A stretch of DNA of 64,000 bases from NCBI RefSeq assembly GCF_900141735.1, contig NZ_FQYO01000003.1:310001-374000 (forward strand), written 5' to 3'. Shown here in pieces: positions 18,107 through 27,282 of this stretch. This stretch comes from Wenxinia saemankumensis. Its GTDB lineage: Bacteria > Pseudomonadota > Alphaproteobacteria > Rhodobacterales > Rhodobacteraceae. Position numbers and translations under genes: made by a program. The notes under the pieces are model-generated. The model was given only the letters and a program-made list of their open reading frames with translations. It searched no databases and was not told the origin of the DNA. Numbering within the stretch: position 1 is the stretch's first letter; each line of letters starts with the position of its first letter.

Positions 18107-19126
18107 CTAGTCGAACGCCCCGGTGGCCCGGCCGATCAGCATGAAGGCGCGAGCGGTCCGCGTCGTGGCAAGCTGCGCCAGCTCGGCATCCTCGGCCCCG
18201 TCCTCGAACTCGACCAGCATCCGGTCGAAATGGCGCAGGAAATGGTGGGCCGTGTCGCGGAAGATCAGGTCCTCGCGCATCCGCGCCGCGACCATCGCGA
18301 TCGCGGTGCGGTCGTGGATGCCGCCCAGCTGCGCCACGGCGCGGCCCCGCTCGCCCCGCGCGAAGCGGCGCCAGATCTCGGGCCGGGCGCGGTCGGCGGC
18401 GAGATCGTCGACATAGATCCCGTCCTGGCTGAGCAGGGTGAGCACGTCCTGCGCCGACTGGATGAGCTGCCGGCCCTTGCGGTCGGACAGGGCGGTGCGC
18501 AGGGCGGCGAACCCCTCGGCATCGCCGTCATGGTCGGGGAAGTTCAGCGCCCGGACGAAGAGGGGGCGGGCCAGCGGCTCGACCTGGGCGGCGGCGGCGC
18601 CGAGGGCGAGGCTGGCCTGCGCCTCGCCCCCGCGAATGTCCGCTTCCGGCTGCGGCGCCTCGGCGGGCCGGCCGTTCTGCCGGGTCTTCTGCGGGCCGGC
18701 GGGGCGGGCGGCGCGGGGCGGCGCGGCCAGGGGCGTGCCCGACCGGCCCGAGACGAGCGCGGCCATGGCCGCCTGCGTGGTCTTGGCCGCATGCGCGATC
18801 TCGGCGAGCCGCCTCTCGACCTCGCCGGCCGCGGCGGCGGGCGCGCGCTCGCGCCGGTCCGGGACCTGCAGCGCCTCGACCGTGGCGGCCAGACGCCGCA
18901 GCTCGGCGCGGCTCTCGTCCTGCCGTCGCAGCAGCAGCGCGGCGGTGCCCAGCACCGCCCCCGGCCCGAGGATCGCGGCGAGGCCGGTCAGCAGCCCGCG
19001 CGCCGTGAGGTCGCCTCCGGCGACCAGCAGGACGAGGCCCAGAACGACCCACGCCGCGCCGAGAAGCGCGGCGATGCGGTCGATCCCGGTGGCGCCGTCC
19101 GGACCCGTCCGGCCCGGCGCCTTCAC
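18107..19126 (-). CDS. Membrane-anchored coiled-coil protein coupled to greA
   Basis: 339 residues, no recognised domain. It shows two membrane helices (about residues 17–38 and 43–66), a predicted coiled coil (about 70–118), a Pro/Ala-rich linker (about 128–165) and a conserved soluble C-terminal domain with [18 protein letters not shown] and [19 protein letters not shown] believe it is a lineage-specific Rhodobacterales protein. Its start overlaps the greA stop (19123–19126), so it is translated with greA; a function in transcription is not implied by that alone. Confidence 0.72.
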   Translation of the reverse strand: MKAPGRTGPDGATGIDRIAALLGAAWVVLGLVLLVAGGDLTARGLLTGLAAILGPGAVLGTAALLLRRQDESRAELRRLAATVEALQVPDRRERAPAAAAGEVERRLAEIAHAAKTTQAAMAALVSGRSGTPLAAPPRAARPAGPQKTRQNGRPAEAPQPEADIRGGEAQASLALGAAAAQVEPLARPLFVRALNFPDHDGDAEGFAALRTALSDRKGRQLIQSAQDVLTLLSQDGIYVDDLAADRARPEIWRRFARGERGRAVAQLGGIHDRTAIAMVAARMREDLIFRDTAHHFLRHFDRMLVEFEDGAEDAELAQLATTRTARAFMLIGRATGAFD

Positions 19127-19593
19127 TTGTAGGCGACCTTGAGGATCTCGTAGGACTTCGCCCCGCCGGGGGTGCGGACCTCGACGCTGTCGCCCTCGTC
19201 CTTGCCGATCAGGGCGCGGGCGAGGGGGGATTTGACGTTGAGCTTGCCCGCCTCGATGTCGGCCTCGTACTCGCCGACGATCTGGTAGGTCTTCTCCTCG
19301 TCGGTATCCTCGTCCACGAGGTCGATCGTGGCGCCGAACTTGATCGGCCCCGACATCTTGGCCGGGTCGATCACGTCGGCGAGGCCGAGCACGCCCTCCA
19401 GCTCCTTGATGCGGCCCTCGATGAAGCTCTGCTTCTCCTTGGCCGAATGGTATTCCGCGTTCTCGCTGAGGTCGCCATGCGCGCGCGCCTCGGCGATGGC
19501 CGCGATGATCTGCGGGCGCTCGGTGGTCTTGAGCTGCTTCAGCTCGCCCTCGAGCTTGGTGTAGCCGGTGCGGGTCAGCGGGATCTTGTCCAT
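19123..19593 (-). CDS. greA: Transcription elongation factor GreA
   Basis: 156 residues, full length. It stimulates transcript cleavage by stalled RNA polymerase. The N-terminal coiled coil with the acidic tip [15 protein letters not shown] is intact, followed by the FKBP-like C-terminal domain ([18 protein letters not shown]). A good minus-strand promoter lies at 19682–19711, and a coupled membrane gene follows. Confidence 0.97.
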   Translation of the reverse strand: MDKIPLTRTGYTKLEGELKQLKTTERPQIIAAIAEARAHGDLSENAEYHSAKEKQSFIEGRIKELEGVLGLADVIDPAKMSGPIKFGATIDLVDEDTDEEKTYQIVGEYEADIEAGKLNVKSPLARALIGKDEGDSVEVRTPGGAKSYEILKVAYK

Positions 19594-19681
19594 GGACTTG
19601 GGTCCTCGGGCGGTTGTGTCACGGAACGAAACCGGGACGGGCCTCGTCTCAGGCGCCGTCCCGCTGCAGATCGTCGGGCAG

Positions 19682-19711
19682 ACATAACAGAACGCGGCCG
19701 CGACAAGTCAA
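19682..19711 (-). promoter_or_regulatory. Candidate sigma-70 promoter of greA
   Basis: On the minus strand TTGACT (19711–19706) and TTATGT (19687–19682) are 18 bp apart in a rare A/T-containing patch. The implied leader before the greA start at 19593 is about 80 nt. Confidence 0.6.
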
Positions 19712-19883
19712 GGGCGGCCGGATCGTCCCGACGCCCCGCGCGACCGGGGCGGGGGCTCTCGCGATCGAGAAAGAGACCCCGCGTCGCAGGCGGTTGCGTC
19801 CGATTGCGCGGGGGCCGGGGGGATGCCAATGTCCCTCCCCGAGACCGTGATGCCGAAAAGACTGTCCGCAACTGGAGGATCCG

Positions 19884-21530
19884 ATGGCCGAGATGACCCG
19901 GGAATCGATGGAATACGACGTCGTGATCGTCGGCGCCGGCCCGGCGGGCCTGTCGGCGGCGATCCGGCTGAAGCAGCTCGATCCCGAACGCTCCGTCGTC
20001 GTGCTCGAGAAGGGGTCGGAGGTGGGCGCCCACATCCTGTCGGGCGCGGTGCTGGACCCCGTGGGCCTCGATGCGCTGATCCCCGACTGGAAGGAGAGGG
20101 GTGCGCCGCTGAACGTGCCGGTCCGGAAGGACAACTTCTACCTGCTGGGGCAGGGCGGCAAGCTGCGGATCCCGAACGGCCCGATGCCGCCGCTGATGAA
20201 GAACCACGGCAACTACATCGTCTCGATGGGCAATGTCTGCCGCTGGATGGCCGAGCAGGCCGAGGCGCTGGGCGTCGAGATCTTCCCCGGCATGGCCTGC
20301 AGCGAGATCGTATGGGACGGGGACAGGGTCGCCGGCGTCGTCGCGGGCGAGATGGGGCGGGGGGCCGACGGCGAGCCCGGCCCGAACTACGAGCCGGGGA
20401 TGGAGCTGCTGGGCAAGTACGTCTTCCTCGGCGAGGGGGTGCGCGGCTCGCTCTCCCGGCAGGTGATCGTCAAGCTCGGCCTCGATGCCGGGGCCGAGCC
20501 GCAGAAATACGGCCTCGGCATGAAGGAGATCTGGGAGATCGACCCCGAGAAGCACGCCGAGGGCACCGTCACCCACACGATGGGCTGGCCCCTGAGCGAG
20601 AGCGGCGCGGGCGGCGGGTCGTTCATCTACCATCTCGAGAACAACCAGGTCTATGTCGGCTTCGTCGTGCATCTGGGCTACGAGAACCCGCATGTCTTTC
20701 CCTACATGGAATTCCAGCGGTTCAAGCATCACCCGATGGTCGCCGAGCTGCTGAAGGGCGGCAAGCGCGTCGCCTACGGGGCGCGCGCGATCAGCGAAGG
20801 GGGCTGGCAGTCGCTGCCTCGGGTCGCCTTTGCCGGCGGCGCGCTGCTGGGCTGCGCGGCCGGAATGGTCAACGTCCCCCGGATCAAGGGCAACCACAAC
20901 GCCATGCTCTCGGGGATGCACGCCGCCGAGGCCGCGCACGAGGCGCTGGAGGCCGGCCGCGCGGGCGATGTGCTGGGGGCCTACGAGAGCGCGGTGCGGA
21001 CCGGCCCGATCGCGGCGGACCTGAAACCCGTGCGGAACGTCAAGCCGCTCTGGTCGCGCTACGGCCTCGCCGCCTCGCTCGCGCTGGGCGGGCTCGACAT
21101 GTGGACGAACACGTTGGGCTTCTCGGCCCTCGGCACGCTGGGCCACGGCAAGTCCGACGCCGACGCGACCGGCAAGGCCGGGGATTTCCGCAGGATCGAC
21201 TATCCGAAACCGGACGGCACGCTGTCCTTCGACCGGCTGACCAACGTCGCCTATTCCTTCACCAACCACGAGGAAAACCAGCCGGCGCATCTGAAGCTCA
21301 AGGATCCGGACGTTCCGGTGCAGGTCGACTGGAAGGAATATGCCGGCCCGTCCACGCGCTACTGCCCGGCCGGCGTCTACGAATTCGTGGGCGAAGGGGA
21401 CGACGTGCGGTTCCAGATCAACTTCCAGAACTGCGTCCACTGCAAGACCTGCGACATCAAGGACCCGGCGCAGAACATCGTCTGGACTGTGCCGCAGGGC
21501 GGCGACGGGCCGAACTATCCGAACATGTGA
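19884..21530 (+). CDS. Electron transfer flavoprotein-ubiquinone oxidoreductase
   Basis: 548 residues, full length. It is a membrane-associated enzyme that passes electrons from ETF to ubiquinone. The FAD-binding VIVGAGPAGLSAAIRL is at about residues 12–27; the 4Fe-4S ligands are in YCPAG and NCVHCKTCDIKDP near the C-terminus. The start MAEMTRESMEYDV is preceded by GGAGGA. It serves acyl-CoA dehydrogenases such as the one at 10296. The gap upstream (19594–19883) is shared with the greA promoter. Confidence 0.97.
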   Translation: MAEMTRESMEYDVVIVGAGPAGLSAAIRLKQLDPERSVVVLEKGSEVGAHILSGAVLDPVGLDALIPDWKERGAPLNVPVRKDNFYLLGQGGKLRIPNGPMPPLMKNHGNYIVSMGNVCRWMAEQAEALGVEIFPGMACSEIVWDGDRVAGVVAGEMGRGADGEPGPNYEPGMELLGKYVFLGEGVRGSLSRQVIVKLGLDAGAEPQKYGLGMKEIWEIDPEKHAEGTVTHTMGWPLSESGAGGGSFIYHLENNQVYVGFVVHLGYENPHVFPYMEFQRFKHHPMVAELLKGGKRVAYGARAISEGGWQSLPRVAFAGGALLGCAAGMVNVPRIKGNHNAMLSGMHAAEAAHEALEAGRAGDVLGAYESAVRTGPIAADLKPVRNVKPLWSRYGLAASLALGGLDMWTNTLGFSALGTLGHGKSDADATGKAGDFRRIDYPKPDGTLSFDRLTNVAYSFTNHEENQPAHLKLKDPDVPVQVDWKEYAGPSTRYCPAGVYEFVGEGDDVRFQINFQNCVHCKTCDIKDPAQNIVWTVPQGGDGPNYPNM

Positions 21531-21714
21531 GCGGGGCGGCGGTCGGGGCGGGGCCTTGACCCGGCCCGCCGCTTCCCGGAATGTGAGCCCCGACGGGGCG
21601 GTCCGCGAGGTGCGCGGACCCTGACACCCTGCCCGCTGCTGGCCCCCATTTCCTCGGGGGGCCGAAGGGGCCCGGCGCCAGCCGACCCCGGCGGAACCCA
21701 GAGGAGACGACCCC

Positions 21715-23097
21715 ATGGACACCCTGCGCCAGAACGACCCGGCCGAGATCATCGCCGCCGACAAGGCCCATGTCTGGCACCACATGATGCAGCACAAGCA
21801 TCTCGAGACGACCGATCCGCAGATCATCGTCGAGGGCAAGGGGCTGCGCGTCTGGGACATCACCGGCAAGGAGCATATCGACGCCGTCGCCGGCGGCGTC
21901 TGGACGGTGAACGTCGGCTACGGCCGGACCGAGATCGCCGACGCCGTGCGCGACGCGCTGGTCACGATGAACTACTTCGCCGGGTCCAAGGGATCGATCG
22001 CCGGGGCGCGCTTCTCGCAGCGGCTGGTCGAGAAGATGCCGGGTCTCGCCCGCGTCTACCTCGCCAATTCGGGGTCCGAGGCGAACGAGAAGGCGTTCAA
22101 GATGGTGCGCCAGATCGCGCACAAGCACCATGGCGGGCGCAAGCACAAGATCCTCTACCGCAACCGCGACTATCACGGCACGACCGTCGCCTGCCTCTCC
22201 GCCGGCGGCCAGCACGAGCGCAACGCGCAATACGGGCCGATGGCGCCCGGCTTCGTCGAGGTGCCGCATTGCCTGGAATACCGGGCCGCCGACCAGGGCG
22301 CCCCGACCGAGAATTACGGCGAATGGGCCGCCGACCAGATCGAGCAGGTGATCCTGCGCGAGGGGCCGGACAGTGTCGGCGCGCTCTGCCTCGAGCCGAT
22401 CACGGCCGGCGGCGGCATCATCGTCCCGCCCACGGGCTACTGGGACAAGGTCCAGGACATCTGCGCCCGCCATAACGTCCTGCTGCATATCGACGAGGTG
22501 GTCTGCGGCATGGGCCGGACCGGCACCTGGTTCGGCTACCAGCAGTTCGGCGTGAAGCCCGACATCGTCACGATGGCGAAGGGCGTCGCCTCGGGCTACG
22601 CCGCGATCTCGTGCTGCGTCACGACCGAGGACGTGTTCCAGCAATTCACCGATGCCAGCGATCCGATGGCGCTGTTCCGCGACATCTCGACCTTCGGCGG
22701 CTGCATCTCGGGCCCGGTCGCGGCGCTCGAGAACATGGACATCCTCGAACGCGAGGGGCTGCTGAAGAACTCCGAGGAGATGGGCGCCTGGTTCAAGGGC
22801 CAGCTCGAGGGGCTGATGGACAAGCACGAGGTGGCCGGCGACGTCCGGGGCATGGGCCTCTTCGCGGGGGTCGAGCTGGTCTCGGACCGCGAGACGAAGC
22901 AGCCCGCCGACGAGGCGAAGGTGCAGCAGGTCGTGGCGCATTGCCTGAAGAACGGCGTCATCATCGGCGCGACCAACCGCTCGGTCCCCGGCTACAACAA
23001 CACGCTCGTCTTCGCTCCGGCGCTGATCGCGACGAAGGACGACCTCGGCCGGGTGGTCGAGGCGGTGGATGCCGCGCTGGGCGATGTCTTCGCCTGA
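21715..23097 (+). CDS. tpa: Class III aminotransferase, probable taurine:pyruvate aminotransferase
   Basis: 460 residues. Fold-type I PLP enzyme; the PLP lysine lies in TMAKGVASGY, with SGSEANEKAFK and HIDEVVCGMGRTG as family motifs. AGGVWTVNVGYG and NYFAGSKGSI are close to taurine:pyruvate aminotransferases of Paracoccus and Rhodobacter, which turn taurine and pyruvate into sulfoacetaldehyde and alanine; another omega-amino acid is possible. No xsc or tau transporter gene is adjacent, which weakens the specific call. GAGGAGA precedes the start. Its end overlaps the next gene's start by 14 bases. Confidence 0.75.
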   Translation: MDTLRQNDPAEIIAADKAHVWHHMMQHKHLETTDPQIIVEGKGLRVWDITGKEHIDAVAGGVWTVNVGYGRTEIADAVRDALVTMNYFAGSKGSIAGARFSQRLVEKMPGLARVYLANSGSEANEKAFKMVRQIAHKHHGGRKHKILYRNRDYHGTTVACLSAGGQHERNAQYGPMAPGFVEVPHCLEYRAADQGAPTENYGEWAADQIEQVILREGPDSVGALCLEPITAGGGIIVPPTGYWDKVQDICARHNVLLHIDEVVCGMGRTGTWFGYQQFGVKPDIVTMAKGVASGYAAISCCVTTEDVFQQFTDASDPMALFRDISTFGGCISGPVAALENMDILEREGLLKNSEEMGAWFKGQLEGLMDKHEVAGDVRGMGLFAGVELVSDRETKQPADEAKVQQVVAHCLKNGVIIGATNRSVPGYNNTLVFAPALIATKDDLGRVVEAVDAALGDVFA

Positions 23098-23830
23098 GGA
23101 CCTTACCCCCGATCCCCCGGGGCCCCGCGCGGCCCGGGAGGGCGCCAGTTTCGAGACCCGCCTGAACGCGCTGGGCCAGCCTGTCGGCTGGCCCGTCGAC
23201 AGGCGGTCGCCGGTTCCCCGCCCGGCGCGCACACCCATGGTCGGTCGGTGGTGCCGGCTGGACCCGTTGGCGCGGGGCGACCTGCCGGCGCTGTTCGACG
23301 CCTTCGCCGAGGATCGGGACGGGGAGGGCTGGACCTACCTGCCGCACGGCCCCTTCGACGGCGCGGAGGATTTCGCCGCCGACATGGCGCCCCGGATCGG
23401 CGGGGACGACCCGATCTTCTTCACGATCCGGGCGGAAGGGCGGCCGGTGGGTCATGCCGCCTATCTGCGGATCGACCCGGGCAGCGCGGCGGTGGAGGTG
23501 GGGTTCATCCACTACGCCCCGGCCCTGCAGCGCCGCCCCGCCGCGACCGAGGCGATGGCGCTGATGATGGCCCGCGCCTTCGAGACCGGCTACCGCCGCT
23601 ACGAGTGGAAATGCGACGCCCTCAACGCGCCGTCCCGCCGCGCGGCGGAGCGGCTGGGCTTCACCTACGAGGGCACGTTCCGGCAGGCGACCCATTACAA
23701 GGGGCGCAATCGCGACACGGCCTGGTTCTCGATCCTCGACCGCGAATGGCCGGCGCGGCGGGTCCGCCTCGCGGCCTGGCTGGACCCGGCGAATTTCGAC
23801 GCCGAGGGACGGCAGCGGGCGCGGCTCTAG
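23084..23830 (+). CDS. RimJ/RimL-type GNAT acetyltransferase
   Basis: 248 residues. After about 60 N-terminal residues comes a RimJ/RimL-like domain with WCRLDPLARGDLPALFDAF, VEVGFIHYAPALQRRPAATE and the motif NAPSRRAAERLGFTYEG. Relatives act on small molecules or protein N-termini; the substrate is unknown. Translation begins inside the end of the aminotransferase gene (ATG 23084), so they are coupled. Its stop overlaps the stop of the convergent LuxR gene (23827–23830). Confidence 0.82.
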   Translation: MSSPEDLTPDPPGPRAAREGASFETRLNALGQPVGWPVDRRSPVPRPARTPMVGRWCRLDPLARGDLPALFDAFAEDRDGEGWTYLPHGPFDGAEDFAADMAPRIGGDDPIFFTIRAEGRPVGHAAYLRIDPGSAAVEVGFIHYAPALQRRPAATEAMALMMARAFETGYRRYEWKCDALNAPSRRAAERLGFTYEGTFRQATHYKGRNRDTAWFSILDREWPARRVRLAAWLDPANFDAEGRQRARL

Positions 23831-24339
23831 TCCGGCGCCCTGCCCGCGCCGCCGTCCAGCAGGTCCTCGACGAACCAGGCGGCGAACTGGGCGCGGCCGC
23901 TCACCCCCGCCTTGGCGTAGATCCGGGCGAGCTGCGCCCGCACGGTGCCCTGCGCCGCGCCGCGCAGCGTAGCGATCTCGGCCACGTCGAGCCCCTTGAG
24001 CGCGAAGAAGCCCACGTCGCGTTCGGCCGGGGTCAGGCCCCAGCTCTCGAACTGGCCTTCGACCAGCCGCGCGAAATCGCCCCGCGCCGCCTCCAGCGCG
24101 ACGCCCTGCCGCCGCAGCCGCTCCAGCGTCCGGCCGAGCTGGCGGGCGGCGAAGACGATCCCCGCGACGAGGGTCAGGGCAACGAGGAACTCCATCACCG
24201 TATGGGGGCCGAGCGGCTCGCCCTCGAGATCGGCGATCGCGTCGGCCACGAAGTAGAGCGCGGCGAGGGACTGGACCAGCAGGTACGAGGCGAGGGCGGT
24301 CGCCCGCCCCCGTCCTGCTTTCCCGTCCGCGCCGCTCAC
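23827..24339 (-). CDS. Membrane-bound LuxR-type HTH regulator
   Basis: 170 residues. Two membrane helices (about 15–35 and 47–65), a short helical linker (about 68–95) and a C-terminal LuxR/GerE HTH (about 100–160) with LTPAERDVGFFALKG and AQGTVRAQLARIYAKAGV. There is no receiver or PAS domain, so a signal would have to come through the membrane part. It is third in a coupled set: PepSY protein, cytochrome b, then this regulator (ATG overlaps the cytochrome stop). It probably responds to the electron-transfer state of its partners, but that is inference. Confidence 0.82.
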   Translation of the reverse strand: MSGADGKAGRGRATALASYLLVQSLAALYFVADAIADLEGEPLGPHTVMEFLVALTLVAGIVFAARQLGRTLERLRRQGVALEAARGDFARLVEGQFESWGLTPAERDVGFFALKGLDVAEIATLRGAAQGTVRAQLARIYAKAGVSGRAQFAAWFVEDLLDGGAGRAPD

Positions 24340-24992
24340 CGCGAGCGGCCCCGGATCATCGGCCGCACGAGGTTGCGCCCCAGGGCACGGCTCTCGATCA
24401 CCACGCCCGCGACATGCAGCAGGGCCAGGACGAGGATCAGGTTCGCCGCCACGTCGTGCAGCTCTCCCGCGATCCTCGCATCCGTGCGGTCACGCTCGCC
24501 CTCCTCGGCGGCGTTGTCCACCAGCACCGACCAGTCGCCCGCCGCCACGGCGGCCTTCTCCTCGGCAATGGCGATCGGGCTGCGGCCGCCGGTCATCACG
24601 AGGCCGGAGCCGACGATCGCGGCGAGCGTGATCCACAGCGCGTAAACCATCGCCGCGCCGGCGGGGTTGTGCGAGGGGTAGTCGCGCAGCCGGCCGCGGA
24701 CCAGGTCGGCCAGGTGCGACATCGTCGCCCGTGGATCCGGGGGAAAGGCGCTGAACCGCGCCTCGTGGGGGCCGACGAAGCCCCAGACCAGCCGCAGCAA
24801 GAGGAGCGCCATCAGGCCCCAGCCGATCCAGACATGCGCGGCGCTGCCCGGCCGGGTGACGAAGTGGTTGACCACGACCGCCAGCGCGACGGACCAGTGG
24901 GTGAGACGCACCACCGGGTCCCAGGGGTCGGGCGGCGCGATCGCGCCGCCCGTCTCCCCGGGGCCGGCCGTGCGGAAGGCCGGCCCGGGCAT
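24336..24992 (-). CDS. Cytochrome b561-type membrane protein
   Basis: 218 residues with about four membrane helices. Candidate heme ligands: His32 in VRLTHWS, His43 in VVNHFV, His53 in AAHVWIG and a His in LALLHVAGVV near the end. This is the cytochrome b561 / Ni-hydrogenase cytochrome b layout (cytochrome b/b6 domain). The start at 24992 overlaps the PepSY stop by ATGA. It likely moves electrons between quinone and a periplasmic partner; the partner is not known. Confidence 0.85.
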   Translation of the reverse strand: MPGPAFRTAGPGETGGAIAPPDPWDPVVRLTHWSVALAVVVNHFVTRPGSAAHVWIGWGLMALLLLRLVWGFVGPHEARFSAFPPDPRATMSHLADLVRGRLRDYPSHNPAGAAMVYALWITLAAIVGSGLVMTGGRSPIAIAEEKAAVAAGDWSVLVDNAAEEGERDRTDARIAGELHDVAANLILVLALLHVAGVVIESRALGRNLVRPMIRGRSR

Positions 24993-25255
24993 CAATCCTC
25001 GTCCTTGATCTGGGCGACGGTGCCGTCGGCGGGGTCGATGTAGACCTCCCACATCTTGCCGGTCTCGTCGGTGCACTTGGCCTCGATCATGCCGTCCTCG
25101 GCCTCGAACTCGTCGACCGTGCAGCCGAATCCGGCCAGCGCGGCAGTGGCGTCCTCGGGGTTGGTGCCGACCATGTCGCCGACCTGCGGCATGGCGGCCG
25201 CGGCCAGCGGCAGCGCGGCGAGGGCGAGGGCGGAGAGGAGAATCCTGGTGGTCAT
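24992..25255 (-). CDS. Exported PepSY-domain protein
   Basis: 87 residues: a signal peptide ending near residue 21 (LAAAAM) and one short PepSY-like domain, ending with WEVYIDPADGTVAQIKD. Two cysteines (45 and 61) could form a disulfide. AAGGA lies about 7 bases before the ATG. It is first in the PepSY–cytochrome b–LuxR set, a plausible periplasmic sensor or cytochrome accessory protein. Confidence 0.85.
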   Translation of the reverse strand: MTTRILLSALALAALPLAAAAMPQVGDMVGTNPEDATAALAGFGCTVDEFEAEDGMIEAKCTDETGKMWEVYIDPADGTVAQIKDED

Positions 25256-25379
25256 GGCGCGATCCTTTTCGCGAAGGGTTGGATGCGGCCCGCCGGCATC
25301 GTCGCCGGGCTCGCCGTGCCCTTCACCTGCCGCGCCGCCCGGCCCGGCGCCATCCGTCGGGCGCTGCTTCGGCGGCGCG

Positions 25380-25393
25380 TAAGCGGGCGCTTA
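25380..25393. promoter_or_regulatory. Short palindrome upstream of the PepSY operon
   Basis: TAAGCG GG CGCTTA, 6-bp arms, about 125 bp upstream of the PepSY start in an otherwise GC-only gap. It could be an operator; no promoter boxes were found to support it. Confidence 0.25.
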
Positions 25394-25511
25394 TGCCGTG
25401 AAGACAGGGGAATCGCGGGGGACGCGTGGCGGGGGAGGCGCGCCGCCGGACCGGAATCGTGCGCCGGGCGGCGCGGCGCGCCAGGTGCCGCATGCCGGCG
25501 GCGCGGCCGTC

Positions 25512-25955
25512 CTATTCGGTCGCCGAGCTCTCGATCGGTTCGACCGTTTCCCAGGCCAGCCAGGAATGGTGACCGTTCGCGCGCAGGACCGCCCCGTCGC
25601 CGCCGGGCGACAGGTAGAATCGCTGGCCGTAGAGACCGTCGATCACCGTGTAGTCGAGTGAGGGGAGGATGCGGCCGCGCGGGCCGTGGGCCGAACCGGC
25701 GCAGACCGTCTCGCCGCAGCGGGCGAAGGTGTAGCTGCGCAGCTCGCCTCGGGAGTCGGTGGTCAGTACCGCGACGGGGCCCGATTCGAACGGGAAATCC
25801 TGGAACACGTCCGCGTAGGTGCGGCCGATCTCGGCGCGGAGGGCGCGCCACTCCATGCTCTCCTCCTCCGGCAGCTGGACGGAGGGGGCCGCGCAGGCGG
25901 CGAGGAGGGCGAGGGCGGCAAGCGCCGGGAAGGTGGGTGTCCTCATGTCAGCCAA
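25512..25955 (-). CDS. Small lipoprotein of unknown function
   Basis: 147 residues from a TTG start at 25955, or 144 from ATG 25946. A GGAGG lies about 10 bases before the TTG but 19 before the ATG, so the TTG is favoured. The lipobox LAAC (about residues 18–21) marks it as an exported lipoprotein. The mature part has two more cysteines in FARCGETVCAG, probably a disulfide, and ends with a conserved-looking WLAWETVE. No family recognised. It precedes the PepSY operon on the same strand but 256 bp away. Confidence 0.72.
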   Translation of the reverse strand: MADMRTPTFPALAALALLAACAAPSVQLPEEESMEWRALRAEIGRTYADVFQDFPFESGPVAVLTTDSRGELRSYTFARCGETVCAGSAHGPRGRILPSLDYTVIDGLYGQRFYLSPGGDGAVLRANGHHSWLAWETVEPIESSATE

Positions 25956-26003
25956 GGTAGACGTCCCTCCCCCGGCGGCAACCCGGCCGGGGGAGGGGGC
26001 GGC

Positions 26004-26168
26004 TCAGGTGCTGAGCCGGCTGATCTCTTCCTTCAGCTGGAGCTTCTGCTTCTTGAGCTTCGCGATCTCGAGTCCGTCGGCGGCCGGGGAGCGGTGCGCC
26101 TCTTCCACCTGGGCGGACAGCGTCTGGTGCTTCTTCCTCAGTTCGGCGACATGCGACGTCAGGCTCAT
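26004..26168 (-). CDS. YdcH family (DUF465) protein
   Basis: 54 residues, almost entirely helical: LTSHVAELRKKHQTLSAQVE and LEIAKLKKQKLQLKEEISRL form the antiparallel helical hairpin of DUF465/YdcH. The function of the family is unknown. GAGGAG about 7 bases upstream fixes the ATG at 26168; the longer frame to 26234 has no ribosome site. Confidence 0.85.
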   Translation of the reverse strand: MSLTSHVAELRKKHQTLSAQVEEAHRSPAADGLEIAKLKKQKLQLKEEISRLST

Positions 26169-26285
26169 CGTGGCACTCCTCTGGTTGTCGGTCCGACCAG
26201 TGCAGCACATGACGTTGATTCTGTCACGCCGCACGGCAGAACCTTGCCGGTTTCGAGAGAGTGACGACCGAATCTTGCCGAAGTC

Positions 26286-27041
26286 TTAATCGGTCCAGGG
26301 GAAAGGGGCGCCATCCTTGAGAATCGCGTCAACCCCCGGGGCGAAGCCGTCCCGGTCCGAGCGATGTGCGGCGCCCTCGTGCAGGACGAGCGGGGGCAGC
26401 AGGCGGAAGGCGCCGCGCCCCTCGCGCATCGCCCGCAGGACGAACCGTCCCGGGGCCCGTCCCGCCCGGCCGGCCAGGGGGCGCACCGCGATGCCGCCGA
26501 GCCGCCCCTCGCAGGCCGAGAGCGCCTCCGGCAGGCACTCGATCCGCGCGATCAGGGTGAAGGTGCCGCGCGGCAGCAGGCGCCGCGCCCCGGCGGCGAC
26601 CCAGTCCCTCAGCGGGACCGGGCCGCCGAAGGCGAGGTCGCGGCCCGCATCGGGCGACGGCAGTCCGGCCCGGCGGTCGAACCAGGGCGGGTTGGCGAGG
26701 ACGTGGTGGAACCGGCGCTCCTTCAGCGCGCGCGGCATGGCGGCGACCGACCCCTCGACGATGTCGAGCCCGTTCGCCCGGGCGAGGGCGGCGTAGGCGG
26801 GCTGCACCTCCAGCCCCGTCACCGCCAGACCGGGCACACGTGCGGCGAGGCAGAGCGCGGCCACGCCGGCGCCGCAGCCCAGCTCCAGCGCCGTCTCGCC
26901 CGGCCGGGCCGTCACGGCCGCGGCCAGCAGCACCGCGTCCGGTCCCGAGCGGAAGCCGCGCGCGGGCTGCAGGGCCATCACCCGCCCGCCGAGAAAGGCG
27001 TCGCGGGTCGTCCCGCCCTCAGCGGCCGAGGTCGATGCCAT
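26286..27041 (-). CDS. TrmN6/YfiC-like SAM-dependent methyltransferase
   Basis: 251 residues. SAM motif I is LELGCGAGVAAL and the catalytic motif IV is ANPPWF (N-P-P-W), as in adenine-N6 methyltransferases of the tRNA1(Val) A37 family (TrmN6/YfiC). Exact RNA substrate not shown. The start (ATG 27041) lies inside the 3' end of the upstream DUF2007 gene, a 23-base overlap, so they form one transcription unit. Confidence 0.85.
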   Translation of the reverse strand: MASTSAAEGGTTRDAFLGGRVMALQPARGFRSGPDAVLLAAAVTARPGETALELGCGAGVAALCLAARVPGLAVTGLEVQPAYAALARANGLDIVEGSVAAMPRALKERRFHHVLANPPWFDRRAGLPSPDAGRDLAFGGPVPLRDWVAAGARRLLPRGTFTLIARIECLPEALSACEGRLGGIAVRPLAGRAGRAPGRFVLRAMREGRGAFRLLPPLVLHEGAAHRSDRDGFAPGVDAILKDGAPFPWTD

Positions 27042-27234
27042 TGTCCCGCATCACCCGCTCGGCCCGGATCAGGTCGCCGTCGCGGACCATCAGGCGGCGC
27101 GGCAATACGCCGATGGACCCCTCGAGCACGCTCATGTTTACGTCCAGCGGGAAGCAATCTATACCCTCGCCCTCCAGAAGGGCGCTCGCGAAGGGGATCA
27201 CGGTGGGGTCTGTCGTGCGCAGAAGCTCTTTCAT
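27019..27234 (-). CDS. DUF2007 (putative signal transducing) protein
   Basis: 71 residues. MKELLRTTDPTVIPFASALL and the end RRLMVRDGDLIRAERVMRD are typical of DUF2007, small alpha/beta proteins with some similarity to PII-like folds; function unknown. It is divergent from the polyprenyl synthase gene (48-bp gap) and overlaps the methyltransferase gene. Confidence 0.85.
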   Translation of the reverse strand: MKELLRTTDPTVIPFASALLEGEGIDCFPLDVNMSVLEGSIGVLPRRLMVRDGDLIRAERVMRDNGIDLGR

Positions 27235-27282
27235 ATCCAGCGACCTAGGCCCCCGCGCGGGGCGGCACAAGACGAGGGCCGC

